Part shown: positions 57,092-64,000 of the stretch, piece after piece
How the letters are laid out: each line of letters begins with the position of its first letter
Position numbering within the stretch: position 1 is the stretch's first letter
From: Armatimonadota bacterium
GTDB lineage: Bacteria; Armatimonadota; Fimbriimonadia; Fimbriimonadales; Fimbriimonadaceae
NCBI GenBank assembly: GCA_017303935.1
Contig: JAFLBD010000002.1
Location: forward strand, 372,001-436,000
Length of the DNA: 64,000 nucleotides
Direction: 5' to 3'
Program-made: the position numbers and the translations under genes
Notes under the pieces: generated by a model
Database searches by the model: none
What the model saw: only the letters and a program-made list of their open reading frames with translations
What the model was told of the DNA's origin: nothing

Positions 57092-57495
57092 GCGAGCGCG
57101 TTTTCGATGTCGCGAGCGAATCCGACATGTTGCAACTTGGAGCGGCGCTCGCCAAAGAGTGGCAGACGGGTGATTGCGTGCTCCTCATTGGAGACTTGGG
57201 CGCGGGAAAGACGACGCTCGTTCGAGGAGTGTTGCAGTCTTTGGGAGTTGTCGAAGGAGTCCGATCTCCGACTTTCAACTTGATGCAGATTTTTGACACT
57301 CAGCCACCGGTAATGCACGCTGATTTGTACCGACTGGATACCGCCATGGGAATCGGCATGGAAGAGTTCTTTGCAGATCACTTGTGCCTGATCGAATGGC
57401 CCGACCGCGCGGAAGGTTTGGTCGATTCAGAACAGTGCTTCGTGGTCAGAATCGACTTCGCCGGTAGTGGGCGACGAGTAACCGTCAGCCGCTAA
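57088..57495 (+). CDS. tsaE: tRNA threonylcarbamoyladenosine biosynthesis ATPase TsaE
   Basis: 135 aa from the ATG at 57088. Longer readings run inside glcF in another frame and are rejected. The P-loop is GDLGAGKTTLVRG, then the family motif VRSPTFNLMQ, MHADLYRLD and LIEWPDRAEG. It supports TsaB-TsaD in making t6A37 of tRNA. Operon placement with glcDEF is accidental in function. Its stop shares CTAA with the convergent diguanylate cyclase gene. Confidence 0.95.
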   Translation: MSERVFDVASESDMLQLGAALAKEWQTGDCVLLIGDLGAGKTTLVRGVLQSLGVVEGVRSPTFNLMQIFDTQPPVMHADLYRLDTAMGIGMEEFFADHLCLIEWPDRAEGLVDSEQCFVVRIDFAGSGRRVTVSR

Positions 57496-59444
57496 GCCGC
57501 TTCACTCACTTCGGTAATCATCGTCACGATTTCGGGATCAAACCGGGCAGGATCGCGCACGAGTGGTTCGCCTTGATCTTCTGCAAGCGTGATCAGGGCG
57601 GAAAGAACGCGGGCAAGTAACGGGATCTTTTGCGCCTTCATCTGCATTGGTCCGGTGCCGTCGAAGCGCTCGTTCATCGTCATGAGGCTTGGGAGCAACG
57701 GCCGGAATTCAGCGGCCAGTTCCAATGAGCGCATCAACTCGGGATCGTTCTCGGCCATCATGCGGCGATAACCAGGATAGACCTTGATGAGGTTCTCCAA
57801 TATCTGCTGTTGGTTCTTGCTGAGGGCAAGTTGCTCGCTCACATGCTTAGCATACGGCCGCAGATATTCCCACAGCGCATCGCTAATTTTGCGTTCATCT
57901 TCACGCAGCCAATCTTCGAGCCACGAGGTGTCTTCGAGGTCCGTGACCTTCGGCTCTTCCTTAAATTGACCCTCGTAATACACTACGCGATTTCGTCCAG
58001 CCCTCTTGGCCTTGAACAGCGCGACATCCGCAGCCTTCAGCAGAGATTGGCAATCTCTTGCCGTCTCCGGATAGCTTGCGACACCGATTGAGGCGGTCAC
58101 GTGTCTGGAGCGACCATTCGGACTCAAGTATTCGATGGACTCGATGGCACGGCGGAGGCGTTCAGCAACTTCGGTGCTGTAGTGCAGATCTAGACCTGGT
58201 AGCACCGCGCTAAATTCCTCGCCGCCATAGCGCGCGGGAAGGTCATAAGGCCGCAATGTGTCTTTGATCTTCTTGGCTACTTCCTTAAGCACGAAGTCTC
58301 CGGCATCATGGCCTTCTTCTTCGTTGAACGCACGGAAGTGGTCCACGTCGATCATCAAGACGCCGAGCTGGGTGCCCGTTCGCTCTGATTCGCTCACACG
58401 CGAGGTCATGAACTCTTGGAGCGCACGGTGATTTGCAATTCCCGTCATCGGGTCAAAGCTCGCCATACGCTCGACACTCTCGAACATCAACGCGGTGTTC
58501 AAGGCAAGCGCTAGGTGCTCGGCGAGGGTCTCGAACAGCTCCTTCGCTTCCAGGAATCCCGTGTCTTCCTCGCGGCCCACAACCTCCAAAATTCCAATCA
58601 CCTTATCGCCAATGGTGAGTGGCAAGCAACCCATCCCTTTCGGCTTGAGGTAGCAGAATTTTGCTTCCAGCTGGTTTGTGAGCAACCCTTCGCTGACGTT
58701 CGACGTCCAGAACGGTTGCCGCTTCATGGCGACAAGTTCTGCCGTGCATGAAACCTTCGATTCAGGTTCAAGCGTTTCGAGCAATCGGGCGCCTTGCCGG
58801 TTGACGCCGACGTGAGCTTTTAGGTTGAGCTTGTCTTCGTCGGTGCCTTTGCCCCAGAGCAGAACGGCGGCCAGTCCGCAAGCGCTGGCGATTTCGTGGA
58901 CCGCCAGAACGGACAACTCGTCGAGCGTCTGGTGCATGGCGAGGGCTTTGCCGATCCTTCGGAAGAGCTCTGCCGAGCGTGCATTTTGGGTTGAGCTTGC
59001 TCGGATTTTGAGTTCTTCCTGGGCATCGGTCACCAACAGGAGCACATCGCGTGTACGTCCCGCGCGCGAAGAAGCGCTGTAGAACCGATAGCCGTCAAGG
59101 AACAGGCAACCGCCTTCGCCACGTTGCGCAGCAGCTTCAACGAGGTTGGCTAAAGGAGTTTCGAGGAGGGTGGAGCCGGCAGAAAGGAGCTCAAGACGGG
59201 ACGCAAGGCCCCAAGTCCTCTTTATTCTGCCGTAACCGTCGGTCACAGCAACCCCGATCAAGTTCGGATCTAGATTGCTGAGAAGACCTGGTTCCGGAAG
59301 ATCCAATATCAGCTGCTCGCCTTCTGGAAGTGGAACCAATACTGGATATCCTTCCGCCGTCCAAGGCGAAATGCCATCCGTTGTCCTGATTCCTAATTCC
59401 GCAAAGACGGCGTGCAACCACGCGATCTTCGGATTTTCGCTCAA
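57492..59444 (-). CDS. GAF-GGDEF diguanylate cyclase with degenerate HD-GYP-like tail
   Basis: 650 aa from a TTG at 59444. Layout: an unassigned N-terminal region (1-150), a GAF domain (about 165-318), a GGDEF domain (325-490), a linker, and a C-terminal 75 residues resembling the end of an HD-GYP domain. The active site is intact (RYGGEEF, 406-412) and the RxxD product-inhibition site is present (RPYD, 398-401), so c-di-GMP synthesis with feedback is likely. In the tail, ERFDGTGP replaces the HHE-DGxGYP signature and no HD pair is seen, so phosphodiesterase activity is unlikely. No membrane segment; a cytoplasmic signal protein. Confidence 0.9.
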   Translation of the reverse strand: MSENPKIAWLHAVFAELGIRTTDGISPWTAEGYPVLVPLPEGEQLILDLPEPGLLSNLDPNLIGVAVTDGYGRIKRTWGLASRLELLSAGSTLLETPLANLVEAAAQRGEGGCLFLDGYRFYSASSRAGRTRDVLLLVTDAQEELKIRASSTQNARSAELFRRIGKALAMHQTLDELSVLAVHEIASACGLAAVLLWGKGTDEDKLNLKAHVGVNRQGARLLETLEPESKVSCTAELVAMKRQPFWTSNVSEGLLTNQLEAKFCYLKPKGMGCLPLTIGDKVIGILEVVGREEDTGFLEAKELFETLAEHLALALNTALMFESVERMASFDPMTGIANHRALQEFMTSRVSESERTGTQLGVLMIDVDHFRAFNEEEGHDAGDFVLKEVAKKIKDTLRPYDLPARYGGEEFSAVLPGLDLHYSTEVAERLRRAIESIEYLSPNGRSRHVTASIGVASYPETARDCQSLLKAADVALFKAKRAGRNRVVYYEGQFKEEPKVTDLEDTSWLEDWLREDERKISDALWEYLRPYAKHVSEQLALSKNQQQILENLIKVYPGYRRMMAENDPELMRSLELAAEFRPLLPSLMTMNERFDGTGPMQMKAQKIPLLARVLSALITLAEDQGEPLVRDPARFDPEIVTMITEVSEAA

Positions 59445-59523
59445 CCCAAGGTAAATGTCGGCTCAGTTCAGTACTTTCTGCAGGCAACTCTATCAATTCT
59501 TGCGGCAGGTATCTTTAGCTCAA

Positions 59524-61257
59524 ATGAAGTCACAGATTTTTGCTGGGATTTTTTCGATAGTCCTCCTCCTTTTAGTGGGATGTGGTGGATCGGGAAACGG
59601 CGGCGGGAGTAACACGATTTCTTACCGCACGAACTGGAACAGCACGAGTGGCAGCCAGATTGTCCAGATCACAAATCTCTCGACTTCTGCGATGAGTACC
59701 CGGCTCATCAAGTCGACGGATGTTGACGAGATCGGCGACTTTGGTGGACTTGAAAACGGACGCTATCTGGTCAAGGTCACACTTCACTCGGACATGACCG
59801 GATCGAGCCCATCCTTAGGCGAAATCACTGCAATCATTCAGCCCACTGGCACGGAAACGTTCGTTTCTGAAGTTGGTGGGGTGAACACCGATATCGTCAT
59901 CACGCCTGGTGTGAGCATCATTCCTCAGGGTACGACCCAGCAATATGCCGCTCATCTCGTTGGTGCATCTGGCAAGGCCCACTTTGCCTCACCGAGCCAA
60001 TTGACTTTCTCGGCGAATGGAAACGTGACTGTTGATGCGAGCACGAAAATCGCGCTTGCAGGTTCACCCGGCAGTGGCAACTTGGTGGTCAACTACGGCC
60101 CAGATTCGCTAACAAAAACCTTGCCGATCACCGTCACGGCGACTGGTACTACGACTAGCGAATGGACGATCTTGGTGTACATGAATGCGGCCAATGATCT
60201 CTATCCTTATTCGACCCTAAACATGAACCAGATCGAAGAGGTCGCAGGGAATCCAAATGTTCGATTCGTGGTTCAGTGGAAGCAGTCGCAGTCGAATTTC
60301 CCATCCAGCACTTTCAACGGAACTCGGCGGTATCTGGCGAAGCCTGATGTCACCAACAACATCGCCAGCCAGCTTGTCCAAAACATGGGCACTTCAGTCG
60401 ATATGGGTTTGCCCTCGACACTTGCCGACTTCATCTCCTGGGGTAAGGCCAATTACCCGGCAAATCGGTACGGATTGATCGTCTGGAATCACGGGAACGG
60501 CTGGCAACGAAGTGCGAATTCAACTCGGGCCGTCAGCTACGACGATCAGACTGGGAACGCAATTCAGATTTATCAGCTCGACAGTGCGCTCGGATCGAAC
60601 CACTTCGACTTTTTGGCGTGGGATTCTAGCTTGATGCAAATGCTCGAAGTAGCCTACGAAGTTCGATCAAATGCGGACTACGTGATCGGTAGCGAAGAGA
60701 GTCCTCCGGGCGAAGGGTATCCGTACGACGACGTCTTTAGACCGTTTAGGGACAATGCGACGGCCAGCACTCGAAACCTTTCAAAGTCGTTTGTCGATGG
60801 AATGGTTAACGATCCTCGGTACACCAGCCGAAAGATCACTCAAAGCGTGATTGAATCATCCAAATTGCCAGCACTGGCGAATTCTGTAAGTGAACTCGCC
60901 GTTACTTTGATCAACCGCCGAAACCTGATTCTTTCGACGCTGGCAGACATCCGCGCGAATGCTAAGAGCTTCAGCCAAACCGGAGTGCGAAAGTACTACG
61001 ATCTTGGCGACATTTGTACTCGGCTAAAGAATGCGCCTGGGATGCAAAGCGATGTCGCCGGTGCTGCGACTCAGGTGCTCGCCGATTTGGACGATGCGGT
61101 GGTTTGGGAAGGGCACAACGCTCAATCCCTTGGCAGCACTGGGATTGCGATTGACTACTCTACCGGCGGGCTATTTACCTCGTTGCAAACCGATTACAAT
61201 CCACTGAAGCTCGCGATCGATACATATTGGGACGAATGGCTCCGAGTTAGCCCATAA
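59524..61257 (+). CDS. Clostripain-like (C11) peptidase-fold lipoprotein lacking the catalytic cysteine
   Basis: 577 aa from the ATG at 59524 (MKSQIFAGIFSIVLLLLVGC, lipobox Cys20). An ATG at 59455 would bury the lipobox. The N-terminal 220 residues are Ser/Thr/Gly-rich with Ig-like character. The C11 domain begins at EWTILVYMNAANDLYPYS and contains the His motif WNHGNGW (His323). The nucleophile motif, normally DACLM, reads DSSLM here (Ser369), followed by EVAYEV and the conserved SEESPPGEGYPY. The peptidase is therefore probably inactive or altered. It is a surface or periplasmic lipoprotein by inference. Confidence 0.87.
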   Translation: MKSQIFAGIFSIVLLLLVGCGGSGNGGGSNTISYRTNWNSTSGSQIVQITNLSTSAMSTRLIKSTDVDEIGDFGGLENGRYLVKVTLHSDMTGSSPSLGEITAIIQPTGTETFVSEVGGVNTDIVITPGVSIIPQGTTQQYAAHLVGASGKAHFASPSQLTFSANGNVTVDASTKIALAGSPGSGNLVVNYGPDSLTKTLPITVTATGTTTSEWTILVYMNAANDLYPYSTLNMNQIEEVAGNPNVRFVVQWKQSQSNFPSSTFNGTRRYLAKPDVTNNIASQLVQNMGTSVDMGLPSTLADFISWGKANYPANRYGLIVWNHGNGWQRSANSTRAVSYDDQTGNAIQIYQLDSALGSNHFDFLAWDSSLMQMLEVAYEVRSNADYVIGSEESPPGEGYPYDDVFRPFRDNATASTRNLSKSFVDGMVNDPRYTSRKITQSVIESSKLPALANSVSELAVTLINRRNLILSTLADIRANAKSFSQTGVRKYYDLGDICTRLKNAPGMQSDVAGAATQVLADLDDAVVWEGHNAQSLGSTGIAIDYSTGGLFTSLQTDYNPLKLAIDTYWDEWLRVSP

Positions 61258-61270
61258 GTAAAAAAGATTT

Positions 61271-61312
61271 GGGCCAGCGCGGGGAGAAGGGAATGCTGCT
61301 GGCCCTATTTTT
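61271..61312 (+). terminator. Probable terminator after the C11 lipoprotein gene
   Basis: GGGCCAGC (61271-61278) pairs with GCTGGCCC (61298-61305) across a 19-nt loop, followed by TATTTTT. The large loop lowers confidence. Confidence 0.6.
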
Positions 61313-61482
61313 GGGATTGGGATGCTATTTGGTTTTTGTCGTTTAGAGTGCGACACTAACACCATTCCGCGAATTTTTCGCCTAGGATTCGGTTGAACTA
61401 CGGGGAAACATCGCCGTGTTGAAGTTTCTGGCAACTTTCGTAGCGGTAGATTCTCTTGGAATACGCAGATTTGAATTCAATG

Positions 61483-61491
61483 TGCTATAAT
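61483..61491 (+). promoter_or_regulatory. Extended -10 promoter of rpsR
   Basis: TGC followed by a consensus TATAAT, about 57 bases before the rpsR ATG. No convincing -35 at normal spacing. The perfect -10 with TGn makes this the best match in the window after the pilM promoter. Confidence 0.68.
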
Positions 61492-61547
61492 CTCGCTTCG
61501 CGCTGAACTATCGGCGCAACTCTATTTGGAGAATTTAAAGACCAGAC

Positions 61548-61973
61548 ATGAGCAATGAAACCACTCCGACGCCGACTAAAGAGAGTCCAGACGTTGCGTC
61601 GATCTCCGGTGGCGAAGACAAGGACTCACAGTTTTCAGCAGCTTCAGCTGCTTCGCAGATTTTGCGCGACAAGGAAGGAGACGTTCGACCAAAGGGCCGA
61701 CGCCGCCGAAAAGTCAGCTATCTCACCCTTCAAAAGATTGATCACGTGGACTACAAGGACGTGGCAATTCTCAAGCGATTCCTGAACGAGCGCGGCAAGA
61801 TGTTGCCAACACGCCAGACCGGAAACACCGCAAAGCAACAACGAATGGTTTCTATCGCCATCCGACGTGCGCGAGAAATGGCTCTGCTTCCGTTTGTTGT
61901 GATCGATCCACCAGCCGATCGGCCATTCAAGCCACGTACTCCACGCGGCGACCGACATTCCGACAGCAACTAA
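61548..61973 (+). CDS. rpsR: 30S ribosomal protein bS18 with long N-terminal extension
   Basis: 141 aa versus about 75 in most bacteria. The S18 core begins near residue 51 ([20 protein letters not shown]) and includes [19 protein letters not shown] and the [20 protein letters not shown] helix. The first 50 residues are acidic, Ser/Ala-rich and probably disordered. The last 20 are Pro/Arg-rich. It stands alone with its own promoter and terminator; the usual partners rpsF, ssb and rplI are absent here. Confidence 0.92.
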   Translation: MSNETTPTPTKESPDVASISGGEDKDSQFSAASAASQILRDKEGDVRPKGRRRRKVSYLTLQKIDHVDYKDVAILKRFLNERGKMLPTRQTGNTAKQQRMVSIAIRRAREMALLPFVVIDPPADRPFKPRTPRGDRHSDSN

Positions 61974-61997
61974 TCGGTTCATCAAATTGAAATGCAG

Positions 61998-62032
61998 AAG
62001 GTGCTAGTTTCAAATGGAACTAGCACCTTTTT
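61998..62032 (+). terminator. Rho-independent terminator after rpsR
   Basis: A perfect 12-bp stem (AAGGTGCTAGTT, 61998-62009, with 62018-62029), an 8-nt loop and a T-run. Confidence 0.88.
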
Positions 62033-62046
62033 GTTGATCCAGACAT

Positions 62047-62088
62047 AAAAAATCCCGAGCGGGAAGGAGAGGACAAACCCCGCTCGGG
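62047..62088 (-). terminator. Rho-independent terminator for the lpxA-lpxB transcript (reverse strand)
   Basis: CCCGAGCGGG (62054-62063) pairs with CCCGCTCGGG (62079-62088). Read on the reverse strand the stem is followed by A and six T residues. It lies 188 bp after the lpxB stop, leaving a long 3' untranslated region. The 15-nt loop is longer than usual. Confidence 0.72.
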
Positions 62089-62197
62089 CAATTGCGTTGC
62101 TTCGTGTCGCGTTGTTTAGGTTTCTGGCGAGAAACCTGTTTATGTTGGGTCATTTCGCCCAACCTACTTTTCTTGTTGGATGTTCTGACTCGATTCT

Positions 62198-62269
62198 TTA
62201 GGAACGTGGTTCAAATGGCATCCAGGTTATGCAACACCGGAAACGTCCTTCACGTTCCCATGGGCCCAT
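62198..62269 (-). CDS. Possible 23-aa peptide downstream of lpxB
   Basis: A reverse-strand frame starting six bases after the lpxB stop, with AGGA just before the ATG. The product starts MGPWEREGRFRCC and contains adjacent cysteines. Too short to be sure; it could be translationally coupled to lpxB or be chance. Confidence 0.25.
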   Translation of the reverse strand: MGPWEREGRFRCCITWMPFEPRS

Positions 62270-62275
62270 GAGGTC

Positions 62276-63382
62276 CTATTGATTGGCGAATTCTGCGATA
62301 AAGTTTGCACTGGAAGTGAGCGCCGCATCGGGCTTGACCAACTCTCTCAATTCGGCCATTTTTTGGGTTTGAGCCTGCCGCTCTTCGCTTCCGGGGTCCA
62401 AAAGCAGGGTCAGCCAGTTTGCCATTGCTTCTGAGCTGGCTTCATGCTGAATGAGCTCAGGGAAAGCGCGTTCTTGCAGGATCAAGTTCGGCATGCCGAT
62501 GTGGTCAAACTTCGGCCGGACGATTTTGGCCTCAAATTCCATCATTTTTGAACCCTTGTAGACGATCGCGAACGGGCAGCCACAGAGCGCGGCCTCGAGC
62601 GTGGCAGTGCCCGAGCATACAATCGCCGCCGCCGCTGTCCGCAGCACCCAATAGCGATCGCGGCTGAGAACGAGTTCCGCCGTACCGTGGTAGTGACGCT
62701 GCCACAATTTTCGGATCTCTTCGTCAGAGACTGTGGATGCAACCGGAATCAGAATTCTGTCGATCTGCGAGAGCTTCTCGCAGGCCGCGGCCATCGCGGG
62801 CAATGTGTAGTTGATCTCATGGAGTCGGCTGCCAGGCAAAAGCGCAACCGTGGACTCAGACCGAATGACTTCTTGATGCGACTGATCAACAAGCTCTAAG
62901 ATTGGGTGTCCGAAGTAATGCACTTTTGCGCCCATTTCGGCGAGGATGTCTCTCGACCACGAAAACGGCGTGATGATCGCATCTGTGATGGTGGGCAAAT
63001 CCCGGCCCTGTTTATGCCTATTCCAACTCCCAGGAGGGATGAAGTACACCACTTTCCAGCCGTATTGCTTCGCCAGCCTGCAGAGCCGGACATTGAGATA
63101 TCCGAAGTCGATCGGAACGAAGATTCCAGGGGAGCCAAACCGGAGGGCGTGTTTCGCGGCCAGCATTCCAGAGTAGATCGTCGGGACTCGCTTGAGGGAC
63201 TCGATGATGCCGATTGCGCCCCACCGGCTAGAATTCGCGACCAGCTTGATGCCGCTTTCATCCGAAAATTTGCCGCCGATTCCTTCGAAAAGTGCTGTTG
63301 GGAACTCGGAACTGAGTCGTCGAACGAGTTCGGAGGCGTACACGTCTCCGCTGGATTCACCCGCCGAAAAAAAGAATCTCAA
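62276..63382 (-). CDS. lpxB: Lipid-A-disaccharide synthase
   Basis: 368 aa. It joins UDP-diacylglucosamine and lipid X to make the lipid A disaccharide at the inner membrane. Motifs are FFFSAGESSGDVYASELVRR, FEGIGG, VYFIPPGSWNRHKQGR (in place of the common YISPQVWAWR), TPFSWSRDIL, FGHPILE, LLPGSRLHEI and CSGTATLEAALCGCPF. The start overlaps the lpxA stop by four bases. Confidence 0.94.
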   Translation of the reverse strand: MRFFFSAGESSGDVYASELVRRLSSEFPTALFEGIGGKFSDESGIKLVANSSRWGAIGIIESLKRVPTIYSGMLAAKHALRFGSPGIFVPIDFGYLNVRLCRLAKQYGWKVVYFIPPGSWNRHKQGRDLPTITDAIITPFSWSRDILAEMGAKVHYFGHPILELVDQSHQEVIRSESTVALLPGSRLHEINYTLPAMAAACEKLSQIDRILIPVASTVSDEEIRKLWQRHYHGTAELVLSRDRYWVLRTAAAAIVCSGTATLEAALCGCPFAIVYKGSKMMEFEAKIVRPKFDHIGMPNLILQERAFPELIQHEASSEAMANWLTLLLDPGSEERQAQTQKMAELRELVKPDAALTSSANFIAEFANQ

Positions 63383-64000
63383 GGTTGATCGCCGCGACCG
63401 TTCTTTCCAGAAAATCTTCGTTGCTCAAACTGCAACATGTACTCAACTTCGGGAGTCAATTCGACGTCTCGCCGGACAATTTCCATCGCGTGAGTGAGCC
63501 CGAGTTGACTCTTAAAAAGAAGCTTGACTGCCTTGTGCAAAGACCGGCGGGCATCCTGAGAGACCCCGATTCGGCGCAGGCCCACAGCGTTGATATCGGC
63601 GACGTGATTGTCGCCTTCCACGATACAAAATGGCGGGACATCGCGTGTGATTCTAGCCATGCCGGCAACCATGGAAGATCGCCCGACGCGGGTCCATTGG
63701 TGAATCCCCGCCATGCCACCGATGTTCGCCATCGGCTCGATGGTCACGTGTCCTGCGCACCCAACATTATTGGTGATCGTCACGTCGTCGGTGATATTGC
63801 AGTCATGCCCAAGATGGACAAAAGCCATCAAATAATTTCGATCTCCGACGGTAGTCTGCTTGCCAGGATATTTGGACCGATGGATCGTGACGTATTCGCG
63901 GATTACATTATCGTCGCCAATGATCACATAGCTCGGTTCTCCTTCAAATCGGCGGTCTTGCGGATCACCACCGAGAATCGCACCTTGCAGGACGCGATTA
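63379..64000 (-). CDS. lpxA: Acyl-ACP--UDP-N-acetylglucosamine O-acyltransferase LpxA, 5' end beyond window
   Basis: The reverse frame is open to the right edge, so the N-terminus is missing; 206 codons before the stop are visible. It is a left-handed beta-helix hexapeptide-repeat enzyme. The visible part starts within LQGAILGGDPQDRRF, matching the substrate loop of LpxA, then IREYVTIHRS, the catalytic His region MAFVHLGHDC, and NNVGCAGHVTIEPMANIGG. The C-terminal helical domain follows. It performs the first step of lipid A synthesis. It is coupled to lpxB by a 4-bp overlap. Confidence 0.93.
   Translation of the reverse strand, partial: NRVLQGAILGGDPQDRRFEGEPSYVIIGDDNVIREYVTIHRSKYPGKQTTVGDRNYLMAFVHLGHDCNITDDVTITNNVGCAGHVTIEPMANIGGMAGIHQWTRVGRSSMVAGMARITRDVPPFCIVEGDNHVADINAVGLRRIGVSQDARRSLHKAVKLLFKSQLGLTHAMEIVRRDVELTPEVEYMLQFEQRRFSGKNGRGDQP

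Larger units (their letters stand above)
61974..62275. other. Intergenic region between rpsR and lpxB with several perfect hairpins
   Basis: 302 bp. It holds the rpsR terminator (61998-62032), then a reverse-strand terminator (62047-62088), and two further perfect hairpins: AGGTTTCT with AGAAACCT (62118-62137) and GTTGGG with CCCAAC (62144-62163). Near lpxB a palindrome CATGGGCCCATG (62259-62270) overlaps the start of a 23-codon reverse reading frame. It may be a structured 3' untranslated region or encode a small RNA. Confidence 0.5.

Overview
The window looks like a chromosomal segment from a diderm (LPS-bearing) bacterium, most likely of the phylum Armatimonadota (Fimbriimonadia-like). This placement is inference. 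It rests on a pseudopilin whose helix runs into a PVFARAR motif, lipid A and KDO genes (lpxA, lpxB, kdsD) beside a type IV pilus system, moderate GC content, and many ATG/GTG/TTG starts that overlap the previous stop codon. I see no tRNA, rRNA, insertion sequence, prophage or CRISPR array.

Region 1 (1-31.5 kb) is a type IV pilus locus. After a truncated 5'-nucleotidase gene come the retraction ATPase pilT, the platform protein pilC and the prepilin peptidase pilD. Next is a 20-kb block of four prepilin-like proteins followed by two very large secreted proteins (1595 and about 2291 aa). Its order (FimU-like, PilV-like, PilW-like, PilX-like, PilY1-like twice) mirrors the minor-pilin operon of Proteobacteria, but nearly every member is several times larger than usual. 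A strong terminator ends it. A clear promoter then starts pilM-pilN-pilO-pilP, a secretin N-domain-only protein and the secretin pilQ. The extension ATPase PilB and an obvious major pilin are not in the window. The enlarged minor-pilin/PilY1 block is the best candidate for an undescribed system.

Region 2 (31.5-37.1 kb) is a tightly overlapping operon: aroK, aroB, a small membrane protein, a PASTA-domain pseudokinase, rpe, a second small membrane protein and ribD. The kinase-rpe adjacency recalls the prkC-rpe neighbourhood of Firmicutes, but this kinase has lost its catalytic residues. Region 3 (37.1-42.9 kb) holds pdxT, arginase, kdsD, small or unknown genes, a Gfo/Idh/MocA oxidoreductase and the ribosomal pair rplU-rpmA.

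Region 4 (43-49.4 kb) is an AbrB-like regulator followed by a complete tripartite RND efflux system (TolC-like, adaptor lipoprotein, RND pump). Region 5 (49.5-59.4 kb) contains purA, a soluble globin-coupled chemoreceptor diverging from cheW, tmk, a glycolate oxidase operon (glcD-glcE-glcF) ending with tsaE, and a GAF-GGDEF protein with a degenerate HD-GYP tail. Region 6 (59.5-64 kb) has a clostripain-like lipoprotein lacking its catalytic cysteine, an extended ribosomal protein S18, and lpxA-lpxB running off the right edge.

Two window-wide patterns stand out. An extended -10 element (TGC followed by a TATAAT-like hexamer) recurs upstream of five transcription units. Three convergent gene pairs share a CTAA tetranucleotide that serves as the stop codon for both genes.
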